From Haloarcula regularis (lineage in GTDB: Archaea; Halobacteriota; Halobacteria; Halobacteriales; Haloarculaceae): a stretch of DNA of 64,000 bases. The notes below the pieces were generated by a model. It did no database searches and had not been told where the DNA came from. It saw only the letters and a list, made by a program, of their open reading frames with translations. Below, one piece after another: positions 28,532-36,475 of the stretch. Each line of letters begins with the position of its first letter. Position 1 is the stretch's first letter. Where the stretch lies: NCBI RefSeq assembly GCF_029338315.1, contig NZ_CP119794.1:1798001-1862000 (forward strand), read 5' to 3'. Both the position numbers and the translations under genes were made by a program.

Positions 28532-28804
28532 ATGACCACGACGCGTCGGCAGCGGTTCGTCACGAGACAGCTCGCCTGGATGGTCGGGACCATCCTCTGT
28601 CTCGCGATCATCGGCGCCCTTACGATCGAGCTGTTCGTCGTGGCGTCGCTCGTCGGGCTCATGTTGCTGACGGTGGCGACCGCCCCAGTGAACCTGACGC
28701 CGCAGTGGCGTCGCCGGCTCAAGTGGCCGATCTTCCTCGGGCTCGTGTTGTTCACCTACTTCGTCGTCAACGAGTTCGTCGAAGTGACACAGTCGCTGTT
28801 CTGA
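28532..28804 (+). CDS. Small two/three-TM membrane protein
   Basis: 90 residues, MTTTRRQRFVTRQLAWMVG followed by hydrophobic segments TILCLAIIGALTIELFVVAS, LVGLMLLTVATAPVNL and WPIFLGLVLFTYFVVNEFV. No family recognised. TATA-like atttta at about 28500-28505 is 27-30 nt upstream of the ATG at 28532. Lies just before the DUF1616 gene in the same orientation. Confidence 0.6.
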   Translation: MTTTRRQRFVTRQLAWMVGTILCLAIIGALTIELFVVASLVGLMLLTVATAPVNLTPQWRRRLKWPIFLGLVLFTYFVVNEFVEVTQSLF

Positions 28805-28867
28805 TCGGGGTCGAGTTGGTTCTCCGCTTCACCGAGATGTTTATCAATGGGCCGTAATATTCGTACC

Positions 28868-29878
28868 ATGTCGCTCCGGGAGCGAGTACGCCCTTATTTA
28901 CCGGATCGGATTCGCACCCTTCCGATAGATCTCGCGTTAGTACTCGGTGCGGTCGTACTCACCGCGGTCGCGGTGTCGGTCCCCATCGTCCGGGTGACGC
29001 CACTCCGAGCGGTCGTCTCGTTCCCGTTTCTTCTCGTCGCCCCGGGATATGCGTTCGTCGCAGCGCTGTTTCCGGAGGGGACGTCCGAAGACAGCGTACC
29101 TGAGACAGTGCCACAGCGAGGCCTCTCGAATTTGGCGCGTCTCGCGTACTCACTCGGTGCGAGCGTCGCGCTTGTCCCCCTGATCGGCTTTGCGCTCAAC
29201 CTCACCCCGTGGGGGTTGCATCTGTGGCCGCTTTTGACTGCGATCTCGCTGTTCACTGTGGTCTGTGTCAGTGTCGCCGCGAGACGACGTGCCGAGGTGC
29301 CGCCCGATGTCCGATACGACCCGCCAGTCGACAGGTGGGTCACGGCTGTCCGAGACGAGTTTCTCGCACACGAGACGCGCACTGATACCGTTTTGAACGT
29401 CGCGCTGGTCGTCGTGTTGCTCTTTGCGATGACGAGTGTGGGGTACGCACTGGTCGACCAGCAGTCGGGCGCGGAGTACACCGAGTTCTACCTGTTATCG
29501 CGGTCGTCCGACGGCACGCTCGTGGCCGACGACTATCCAACGGAGTTCGTCGCGACCCAGAGTCGAACCATCGTCGTCGGCGTCGACAATCAGGAGCGCG
29601 ATCGAACGACGTACACCGTGGTGACGGCGCTGCACCGCGTCGAGTCGGATTCGGGCCAAGCGAGCGTCGCTAAAGCGGAGCGCCTCGACCAGTATAGCGT
29701 TACCCTCTCACCGGGAGAGGTCAGCCGCCAAGTTCGGGTGTTGGAACCGACGCTCACTGGGGAACGACTCCGACTGACGTTCATGTTGTACCGCGGCGAC
29801 CCGCCGACGCAGCCACGGATGGACACCGCCTACCGGTCGACACACCTCTGGGTGAACGTCTCCGCGTCGGATACCTGA
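28868..29878 (+). CDS. DUF1616 family membrane protein
   Basis: 336 residues. N-terminal half has four TM helices (LALVLGAVVLTAVAVSVPIV, VSFPFLLVAPGYAFVAALFP with the conserved PGY and E-x-x-P loop, LAYSLGASVALVPLIGFAL, LHLWPLLTAISLFTVVCVSV) then a fifth (VLNVALVVVLLFAMTSVGYA) and an extracytoplasmic beta-rich domain starting YTEFYLLSRSSDGTLVADDYP. This is the archaeal DUF1616 pattern. Start at 28868 is supported by tttatc at ~28838. Neighbouring MoxR/DUF58/DUF4350 genes suggest a shared envelope-related role; molecular function unknown. Confidence 0.85.
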   Translation: MSLRERVRPYLPDRIRTLPIDLALVLGAVVLTAVAVSVPIVRVTPLRAVVSFPFLLVAPGYAFVAALFPEGTSEDSVPETVPQRGLSNLARLAYSLGASVALVPLIGFALNLTPWGLHLWPLLTAISLFTVVCVSVAARRRAEVPPDVRYDPPVDRWVTAVRDEFLAHETRTDTVLNVALVVVLLFAMTSVGYALVDQQSGAEYTEFYLLSRSSDGTLVADDYPTEFVATQSRTIVVGVDNQERDRTTYTVVTALHRVESDSGQASVAKAERLDQYSVTLSPGEVSRQVRVLEPTLTGERLRLTFMLYRGDPPTQPRMDTAYRSTHLWVNVSASDT

Positions 29879-29918
29879 CGCGATAAGACACCATACCGTG
29901 CGCAATCGCTCTGTCGAC

Positions 29919-31082
29919 TCACTCCGAGCCAGTTCTGGTATCGGTCTCCCAGGTGATGATGTTCCGCTTCCGGATGACGTTCCAAAGCGCGAGAACGAGG
30001 CTCTGGTTCAACACCAGAAAATAAAACGGGACGTACGCCACCGTTGGCGTCGGCACGTCCATCCGGTTCATCAGCGCACCCACCGCAGCCAGCGCGTAAA
30101 ATCCGAGCTGTCCGAGCAGCGTCACCGTGTAGATCGGATGGGACCCGGTCGCGACCAGCGCCACGTTGGTGAGTGCTGCGACGCCCAACAGCACCGGCGA
30201 GAGCCAGCGAAGAAGCCAGTGTGAGAGGAGTTCGAAACTGAACAGCGGGTACCGAAGCGGGTTCAACAGACTCAGATAATCGAAGAAGGTGTTCCAGGAA
30301 CGGGTTCCGATACGGACGCGTCGCGACGCTTCCGATTCGACGTCGTCACCGGTGTTCTCCCACGCGCGCGCATCCGCCATGTACTCGACGCGTTCGCCCT
30401 GTTCGACGATCGCGAGTGGTTCGGAGAAGTCACTGATGTGATCCGGTGGCAGCGGGACGTACGACGAGCGCCTGACGGCGTAGATCGAGCCGTTCGCGCC
30501 GGCGCCGGAGCTGACTCGCGGTTCCCAGCGCCGGATGCGCTTCTCGAACGTTCGGTACGCCGACTCGGCCTCGACACCGTACTCCCGGTAGCACAGTTCC
30601 CCGACCACACAGCCCACGTCGTCCCCAAACTTCCCGACGAGTCGCTTGATCGCCTGTGGTTCGTACATGCTGTCGGCGTCGGAAAATACCACGATATCAG
30701 CGTTCACGCGCTCGGTCACGCGGTTCTGACATTCGGTCTTCCCGACGCGACCTTCGATACGTTCGAGCCGGACGCCCTGATCGGCGTACGATTCGACGAT
30801 ACGGTCCGTGTCGTCGGAGGACGCGTCGGAGAAGACGATTATCTCCAGTTTCTCGCTGGGGTAGTCGAGTTCCAGCGAGTTCTCGATCTTCTCGGCGATG
30901 ATCTCTTCCTCGTTGTACGCCGCGATGACCAGCGAAACCGTCGGCAGGTCTTCGGGTAGCTCGTACGGCTCGGACCGGTTGATGATTGCCCCGAGGACGA
31001 ACAAAACGCCCGGGTACAGGAAGTAGACGTGAACGAGCAGGACAGCGGTGAGCCAGAAGCCGACAGCCAGAAGCGAAACCAT
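29919..31082 (-). CDS. Membrane glycosyltransferase family 2 (cellulose-synthase-like)
   Basis: About 387 residues. An N-terminal TM helix (LLAVGFWLTAVLLVHVYFLYP), a GT2 catalytic domain (VSLVIAAYNEEEIIAEKIEN, IIVFSDASSDDTDRIV, GKTECQNRVTERV, IVVFSDADSMYEP with DxD, GANGSIYAVRR) and three C-terminal TM helices. The QxxRW-like motif of processive synthases is not clear (RVRIGTRSWNTFFDY), so it is either a non-processive or a divergent synthase. Likely adds sugars at the cytoplasmic membrane face. Confidence 0.85.
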   Translation of the reverse strand: MVSLLAVGFWLTAVLLVHVYFLYPGVLFVLGAIINRSEPYELPEDLPTVSLVIAAYNEEEIIAEKIENSLELDYPSEKLEIIVFSDASSDDTDRIVESYADQGVRLERIEGRVGKTECQNRVTERVNADIVVFSDADSMYEPQAIKRLVGKFGDDVGCVVGELCYREYGVEAESAYRTFEKRIRRWEPRVSSGAGANGSIYAVRRSSYVPLPPDHISDFSEPLAIVEQGERVEYMADARAWENTGDDVESEASRRVRIGTRSWNTFFDYLSLLNPLRYPLFSFELLSHWLLRWLSPVLLGVAALTNVALVATGSHPIYTVTLLGQLGFYALAAVGALMNRMDVPTPTVAYVPFYFLVLNQSLVLALWNVIRKRNIITWETDTRTGSE

Positions 31083-31426
31083 CTGTGGGACTACCTCTGG
31101 CGACGGCCGAACCGGTCCTCGTTCGCACGCCGTAACGTGTAGCAACAGCTATCTCTCCGGGAATCCGTCATCGTATGCACATATATCGTCCAATTGTAAC
31201 TTATAGATGTCGCTGCTCGACGTGTCAGCGGTACTTTCTAATACAATCACCTCGTTGAACTATCTATGCCAGCGCCGAGAGCTACGCCGGAAGCCATGCG
31301 TGTCCGGCAGCCGCGTCTTCGGGTCCTGGTCGCGACGGACAGTTCACCGATGACAGATGGTCGCCCGGCGAGAGAAACCCATCACCGGCTTGGGAGAGTC
31401 GCTCCGCGTGCATGTTGGGTTGACGT
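31083..31426. other. ~340-bp intergenic region between divergent genes
   Basis: AT-rich around 31175-31265 (catatatcg, aacttatagatg), likely the promoter area for the divergent GT2 and DUF4350 genes. No gene seen. Confidence 0.5.
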
Positions 31427-32326
31427 ATGACCTGGATCTCGGACCTCGACGCACCGGGCGCGTTACTCATCTCGCTGACGGCGGTCACAGCCGTCCTTCT
31501 GATCGTCCTCCTGAGCACCTCTTCGACCGCCTTCGGCGCCTACAATCCGACGTGGGACGGGACGTCGACACTGCGTGACGAGGCGTCGACGGTCGCCGAA
31601 GACCCTGTAATCGTCACGAACGTGAGCGAATATAGAGAGACTGATCCGTCGTCAAGTGTCGCGCTGGTGCTCTCACCTGCCCGTAGCTATGGGTCCGGCG
31701 AAGCCGAGACGGTCCAACAGTTCGTCCGGGCTGGTGGGACGCTGATCGTCGCAGACGACTTCGGGACCGGGACGAACCAGTTGCTCACCGATATAGGGGC
31801 ACAGACACGCATCGACGGGCGTCCGCTCAGGGACGGTGAAGAGTTCTACCGGTCGCCGGCGCTGCCAGTGGCAACAGGCGTTCAGCCACATCCGCTGACC
31901 GGGGGTGCCTCGCGTCTCACACTGAACCACGCCACGGCCCTCCGCCCCAACGGCGCGCTGGTTCTGGCCCGCACGTCGCCGTATGCGTACCTGGATGCGA
32001 ACCGGAACGAGACACTCGATTCGAGCGAAAACCTGGGTCGGTATCCCGTGGTGACGACCGAGCGACTCGGTCAGGGCCGACTCGTGGTCGTCTCCGACCC
32101 GAGTCTGTTCATCAACGCGATGATCGACCGAGACGACAACCGGGAGTTCGTCGGGGCGCTCCTCGCCGATCACCAGACGGTCCTGCTCGATTACTCACAC
32201 ACCGGGGAGATTCCACCGCTCACGGCGTTCCAGATATCGCTTCAGGATTCACCGATGCTACGCCTCATGCTTGGTCTCGTCGGCGTCCTCGGAGTTGCTC
32301 TGGTCGGCAGTCGGTACGCCGAGTGA
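31427..32326 (+). CDS. DUF4350 domain protein, membrane-anchored at both ends
   Basis: 299 residues. N-terminal TM helix (ALLISLTAVTAVLLIVLLST), then the DUF4350 GATase-like domain: ALVLSPARSYGSGEAETVQQFV, AGGTLIVADDFGTGTNQLL, GRLVVVSDPSLFINAMIDR, and a C-terminal TM (MLRLMLGLVGVLGVALVG). DUF4350 proteins regularly accompany MoxR and DUF58. The domain lacks a clear catalytic triad and probably binds rather than cleaves. It precedes moxR by 94 bp. Confidence 0.85.
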   Translation: MTWISDLDAPGALLISLTAVTAVLLIVLLSTSSTAFGAYNPTWDGTSTLRDEASTVAEDPVIVTNVSEYRETDPSSSVALVLSPARSYGSGEAETVQQFVRAGGTLIVADDFGTGTNQLLTDIGAQTRIDGRPLRDGEEFYRSPALPVATGVQPHPLTGGASRLTLNHATALRPNGALVLARTSPYAYLDANRNETLDSSENLGRYPVVTTERLGQGRLVVVSDPSLFINAMIDRDDNREFVGALLADHQTVLLDYSHTGEIPPLTAFQISLQDSPMLRLMLGLVGVLGVALVGSRYAE

Positions 32327-32372
32327 CACCCATGAGCGCACACAGACCCCACGGCTCGGGGTATTGACCGAA

Positions 32373-32382
32373 TATATAAATA
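32373..32382 (+). promoter_or_regulatory. TATA box upstream of moxR
   Basis: tatataaata, the most consensus-like TATA box in the window, about 43 nt upstream of the ATG at 32421, implying a short ~15-18-nt leader. Confidence 0.6.
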
Positions 32383-32420
32383 CATGTGCAGATAACCCAA
32401 CGTGATAGATACCCTCTACG

Positions 32421-33431
32421 ATGGTACACCCAGAATCACTGTATGACGCGGTCAGTTCCGAGGCCTCAGCCGTTCTCATCGGGAACGAACACGTCCTTAA
32501 AGAGCTGACCGTCACGCTGCTCACCGGGGGCCACGTTCTTCTAGAAGGGGTACCCGGTGTCGCCAAGACGACAATCGCGGAGCTGTTCGCGAAGACCCTC
32601 GGGATGGACTTCCAGCGGATTCAGATGACCCCCGACCTGATGCCCGCTGACATCACGGGGACGAAGATCTATCGCGAGACCACGAACGAGTTCGAGACGA
32701 AGCTGGGGCCGATCTTCTCGAACTTCGTGCTCGTCGACGAGATCAACCGGGCGACGCCGAAGACCCAGAGCGCGCTGTTGGAAGCGATGCAGGAAGAGCA
32801 GGTTACCATCGAAGGCGACACTGTTGGACTTCCCGATCCGTTCATGGTCATCGCGACGATGAATCCACTCGAGATGGAGGGGACGTTCGCGCTCCCGGAG
32901 GCTCAGCGAGACCGGTTCCATCTTAAACTCGAGGTCGATATTCTCGACCGGGACTTGGAGAGTAACCTGTTGGCCCGGTTCGACGAATCACCCGACATCG
33001 GTCCGGAAGATGCCCGACAGGTAGTTTCGCCCGAGGAACTCGCCTCGGCACGACAGACGGCCAAAGCTGTTTACGCCGATCCGACGGTCCGAGAGTATAT
33101 CCTCGACATCATCGAGGCCACGCGCGACAGCGCCGACACCACCTACGGCGCATCACCCCGAGGAGGCATTCACCTCCTCAGTGCCTCGAAGGCCCGGGCC
33201 GCGATCCACGGTCGCGACTACGTCATCCCCGACGACCCGAAAAGGCTCGCTCAGTCCGTGCTGGCCCACCGACTCGTCCTCAGTACCGACGCCGAACTGA
33301 GCGATCTAGACCCGGCGACAGTCGTCGAGACAGCGGTCCAAAGCGTGAGTCCGCCCACACATGAGGAGGCTGCCCGGACGACCTCGACCGCCTTCGACGG
33401 GGGCAACCCGGCGGACAGCGACGACCACTAA
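32421..33431 (+). CDS. moxR: MoxR-family AAA+ ATPase
   Basis: 336 residues. Walker A GVPGVAKTT, the MoxR-specific FQRIQMTPDLMPADITG, Walker B FVLVDEINRATPKTQSALLEAM, VTIEGDTVGLPDPF insert, sensor 1 IATMNPLEMEGTFALPEAQRDRF, and a C-terminal lid (SPRGGIHLLSASKARA). MoxR ATPases remodel or insert cofactors into partner complexes, usually together with DUF58/VWA proteins. Here DUF4350 lies upstream and DUF58 in the convergent operon, a standard archaeal module. The target is unknown. Confidence 0.92.
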   Translation: MVHPESLYDAVSSEASAVLIGNEHVLKELTVTLLTGGHVLLEGVPGVAKTTIAELFAKTLGMDFQRIQMTPDLMPADITGTKIYRETTNEFETKLGPIFSNFVLVDEINRATPKTQSALLEAMQEEQVTIEGDTVGLPDPFMVIATMNPLEMEGTFALPEAQRDRFHLKLEVDILDRDLESNLLARFDESPDIGPEDARQVVSPEELASARQTAKAVYADPTVREYILDIIEATRDSADTTYGASPRGGIHLLSASKARAAIHGRDYVIPDDPKRLAQSVLAHRLVLSTDAELSDLDPATVVETAVQSVSPPTHEEAARTTSTAFDGGNPADSDDH

Positions 33432-33458
33432 CGCTGAATCTGTCGCCGCTTTGCGTAG

Positions 33459-34352
33459 TTACTCCGGATTTAACGTCGACTGATCCCACCAGCAGGTGAC
33501 CAGCACGTCGACATCCTTGTCGTCGACCCGTTCGACGTCGACGGTCACGGACTGGTCCAGTTGCATCGCGAATCCACCACCGAGAAACGAAGCGGCCGGG
33601 TGGTCGAACGCGGTGGCGTCAGGGTAGGTACACCCGTTGAGGGCGGTACTCACGCGATTGGTCTCGTGGTCGATCTCGGCTTCGGCCGATTCCGCGAGCT
33701 CGAACTGCTCGACGAGGGCATCACAGAGCTGTTCCGCCAGCGCGGCGGTCGTTTCGACGGGCGCCGCAGACCGGTCGAACTCCCGGAGCAGTCTCGCTGA
33801 CGTCGGCACGAACGAGACTCCGCGGCTGCTGTCCTCGGTCGCGGAGACGAACGTCGTTTTGAGAGCGTCGTCGCTCGGCAGGTCGTATTCGGTGCACTGT
33901 GGCACGAACAGTCGGACCGGCCCCTCGTGACTGGCAGTACCCCACTCCACTGGAACGTACACGGCGACGTCCGAGAGGCCGAGTTCGTCTTTGATCGAGG
34001 CCCCGTTGGCGCCGACGGCGTTCGCCAGCGACCACCCGACAGTCGTCGGGACGACCGGCTCCGTCGAGAGGAACACGGTCAACACCGCACCGAAGACGCC
34101 CGTCGATCCGAGAGCGATCAGAACGGTCCGCTCTGCGGGGAAGACGAGTCCCGCCGCGACACAGACCAGTCCGACTCCCAACAGCCCGAGCGCAGTCCGT
34201 TTGTGCTGTACTTGCTTCACGCGCGCATACTCGGATCTGAGTCGCTCGTTTTCCGTTCTGAGCCTCCTCAACTCCTCGGTTTCCGCGGCCTCCGTGGTCT
34301 CGGTTCCGTCCCGTGTCATCGTCTCCGCGCGTTGCTCGTCGAGGCTACTCAT
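33459..34352 (-). CDS. Coiled-coil, two-TM haloarchaeal protein (DUF7982-like)
   Basis: 297 residues from ATG 34352 (MSSLDEQRAETMTRDG). Residues ~25-55 form a coiled coil (EELRRLRTENERLRSEYARVK), then two TM helices (ALGLLGVGLVCVAAGLVFP, LIALGSTGVFGAVLTVFLS), then a ~190-residue soluble domain (VAVYVPVEWGTASHEGPVRLF, LVTCWWDQSTLNPE). Found next to DUF7519 and DUF58 in haloarchaea; no biochemical role known. Its start overlaps the DUF7519 stop (ATGA), so it is the last gene of the DUF58-DUF7519 operon. Confidence 0.7.
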   Translation of the reverse strand: MSSLDEQRAETMTRDGTETTEAAETEELRRLRTENERLRSEYARVKQVQHKRTALGLLGVGLVCVAAGLVFPAERTVLIALGSTGVFGAVLTVFLSTEPVVPTTVGWSLANAVGANGASIKDELGLSDVAVYVPVEWGTASHEGPVRLFVPQCTEYDLPSDDALKTTFVSATEDSSRGVSFVPTSARLLREFDRSAAPVETTAALAEQLCDALVEQFELAESAEAEIDHETNRVSTALNGCTYPDATAFDHPAASFLGGGFAMQLDQSVTVDVERVDDKDVDVLVTCWWDQSTLNPE

Positions 34353-34858
34353 TCCGATACCCCCGTCGGAGCGTCCAGTCTGCCGAGTTGGTGCCGATGT
34401 ATCACGTACATGCTCATGGCTATGAGAACGACAACACCTGTTACGGCCTGCCATATCGGGAGGAGCCGCAGAACGAGCACGCTCCACAGGGTCGAGACGG
34501 TGAGCGCGTACACCAGCGTCCACGCGACGAGTTCGAGTACGCCCATCTCCGCCGCTCTGAGCACCGAGATCAGGACCAACAGGAGTCCCGCCTGGACGCC
34601 AACGAGTAGTTCGAACCCTGCCAGGTCGGGACTGGCGGCGACAAGTGCGACGTGCCCTGCAGCGAACGCGTACTCCGCCGGCAACGCGACCCAGACCCCG
34701 ACGAGCAAGACCGCGGCGACGATTCCCGCCACGCCCCCGAGAACACCAGCGGTCACCGCTGCGAGTACGATCCCCGCGAAAGCGATCACGCTCCGTTCGG
34801 TGGTCACGTCGAGGTTCGACCCTCGCGTGGTATCGAGAGCGGGAAGCGTGTCGCGCAT
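34349..34858 (-). CDS. DUF7519-like membrane protein
   Basis: About 169 residues with 5 TM segments: IAFAGIVLAAVTAGVLGGVAG, VAAVLLVGVWVALPAEY, GFELLVGVQAGLLLVLISVL, LELVAWTLVYALTVSTLWSVL, PIWQAVTGVVVLIAMSMYV. It overlaps DUF58 upstream (TGATG at 34858) and the coiled-coil gene downstream, giving a tightly coupled three-gene operon. Probably the membrane component of the MoxR module; function unknown. Confidence 0.75.
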   Translation of the reverse strand: MRDTLPALDTTRGSNLDVTTERSVIAFAGIVLAAVTAGVLGGVAGIVAAVLLVGVWVALPAEYAFAAGHVALVAASPDLAGFELLVGVQAGLLLVLISVLRAAEMGVLELVAWTLVYALTVSTLWSVLVLRLLPIWQAVTGVVVLIAMSMYVIHRHQLGRLDAPTGVSE

Positions 34859-36349
34859 CACTGCACCTCTATCTGTTCCGGGTCCGCCCGGCCGCCCGCC
34901 CCTGCGTTCCGGGACCGGACTTCCCTTCCCGCACTCAACAGCGACTCGATCCGCCGACCGGGACCGACCTCGAACGCGGTGACGTTGGCCATGCGACTGA
35001 GGGTCCGCCGGAACTCCTCAAACTCCCGGTACCGGCGGTAGCTGCGCTCCGGTTCGTCGGCTAAGTCCGTCTCGAAGAGCACCGACGGCGTTAGAAACAC
35101 CCCGACGTGCCCCCCAGTTTGTTTTGCGAATTTCACCGTATCGTGTACCTCCGCGCGCTCCGTATCGTCGGTGATGAGTATCGTCCAGGTGGCTTGTCGG
35201 ATGTCGTCACGGTTCGCCTTCACCGTCGAGAAGAGCGGCCGGGAGCCGAGCCGGCGGACGTACGCCTCCCGCGTTGAGACGTACGGGTGCAGCGTCCGCT
35301 CGAACTGAGACGCCCCATCGGACAGCTGATCGGCCAGCCTTCGGGCGGTGGCCGTCGATGTCGTGGCCGCATGCGTCGTCGGGTCGCGGTCGTCGCTCGT
35401 CGATGACGGCTCTAGCCGTGTGAGCTGCCGGCGCAGCCGTTCGTAGTGGTCCGGTCGACTCGCAGCGGGTTCGACACCGCTCGTACCACCGTCCCCGACA
35501 GTGTAAAGCGAGGCAGGGTCCTCGTGGATTCGGGCGTCGTTCAGGAAGAGCAGCGCCACGTCGACGGCGTAATCCAGCTTTCCGATCACCCGGATTCCCT
35601 GCACTCATCGCACCGCGATGGTCGACGACGACGGCGAGCTCTCGCGGGGTCTTTCGCTCGTATTTCCGGACGTGCAGGGAGCCTAGACGAGCCGTTGCCT
35701 TCCAGTCAATCCGGCGGAGTTCATCTCCTGGGGAGTACTCCAGAAGCTCGACTGGTTCCAACCCGTCTCCGACCCGGCTAGTCGCGTGCTCGCCGTACCC
35801 TGCAGCGAGCTTCTCGCCTCCGGCCCCGATATGAAGGTCTCGTGGGGGTTTGGCCTCGATGTGTATCTCCACTGGGTTGCCCATCCGAAGCGACTGTTCG
35901 AACAGCTCCCCGGCGTCCGAGATCGTGACCCTCGGAGACTCGAAGACGACCGTGCCGGCGGTCTTCCCGCTGGCTGTCACAGCCGCCGTCTCCTGGCGTT
36001 CGCCTCGTTCGACCCGGCACGCTGTCGACTGGTCCGAGAGACCAGTGACGCTCACTGGCGTGTCACACTGAGCCTCGACAGATAGTGGAGCGGGTTCGTT
36101 GGTCGCAATGGACAGTTCGACGACGAAAGGATCGCCCTTGACCACTCGGCTCCGAGAGGTCGTCTGCTGCACCGCGAGCATCGGTGTCGTCTTCGCCGTT
36201 GCCCGAACGAACTGGTACTGGCGACCGATGAGCCAGAGTCCGAGACCGGCGGCTCCGACGACGGGCTCCGGTCGGCCGAGGAACACGCCGAACCCCGCGA
36301 GGACGCCGGACAGCGCTAGCACTGCCCACGAACGGCCGGTTAATCGCAT
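34858..36349 (-). CDS. DUF58 domain membrane protein, frameshifted
   Basis: About 497 residues. Two N-terminal TM segments (WAVLALSGVLAGFGVFLG, VVGAAGLGLWLIG), a beta-rich domain, and the DUF58 signature (GDGLEPVELLEYSPGDELRRID with WKATARLGSLHVRKYE). It continues into a VWA-like region (RELAVVVDHRGAMSAG). The frame breaks at ttt 35579-35581 (one A too many on the coding strand); removal joins GDRK to LDYAVDVALLFLNDARI. DUF58 proteins partner MoxR ATPases. Start at 36349 is ATG with the conserved MRLTGRSWAVL N-terminus. Confidence 0.8.
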
Positions 36350-36475
36350 TCTCTATCTCCTACTCGATGAGGGGATGTAAATATTGGCTCTCTACCGGTT
36401 CGCCCCGTCGTCCTCTCCTTTCAGCTATCGTGAACGATGGAATGAATTAAATATGTCAACCGATATAGATGGATT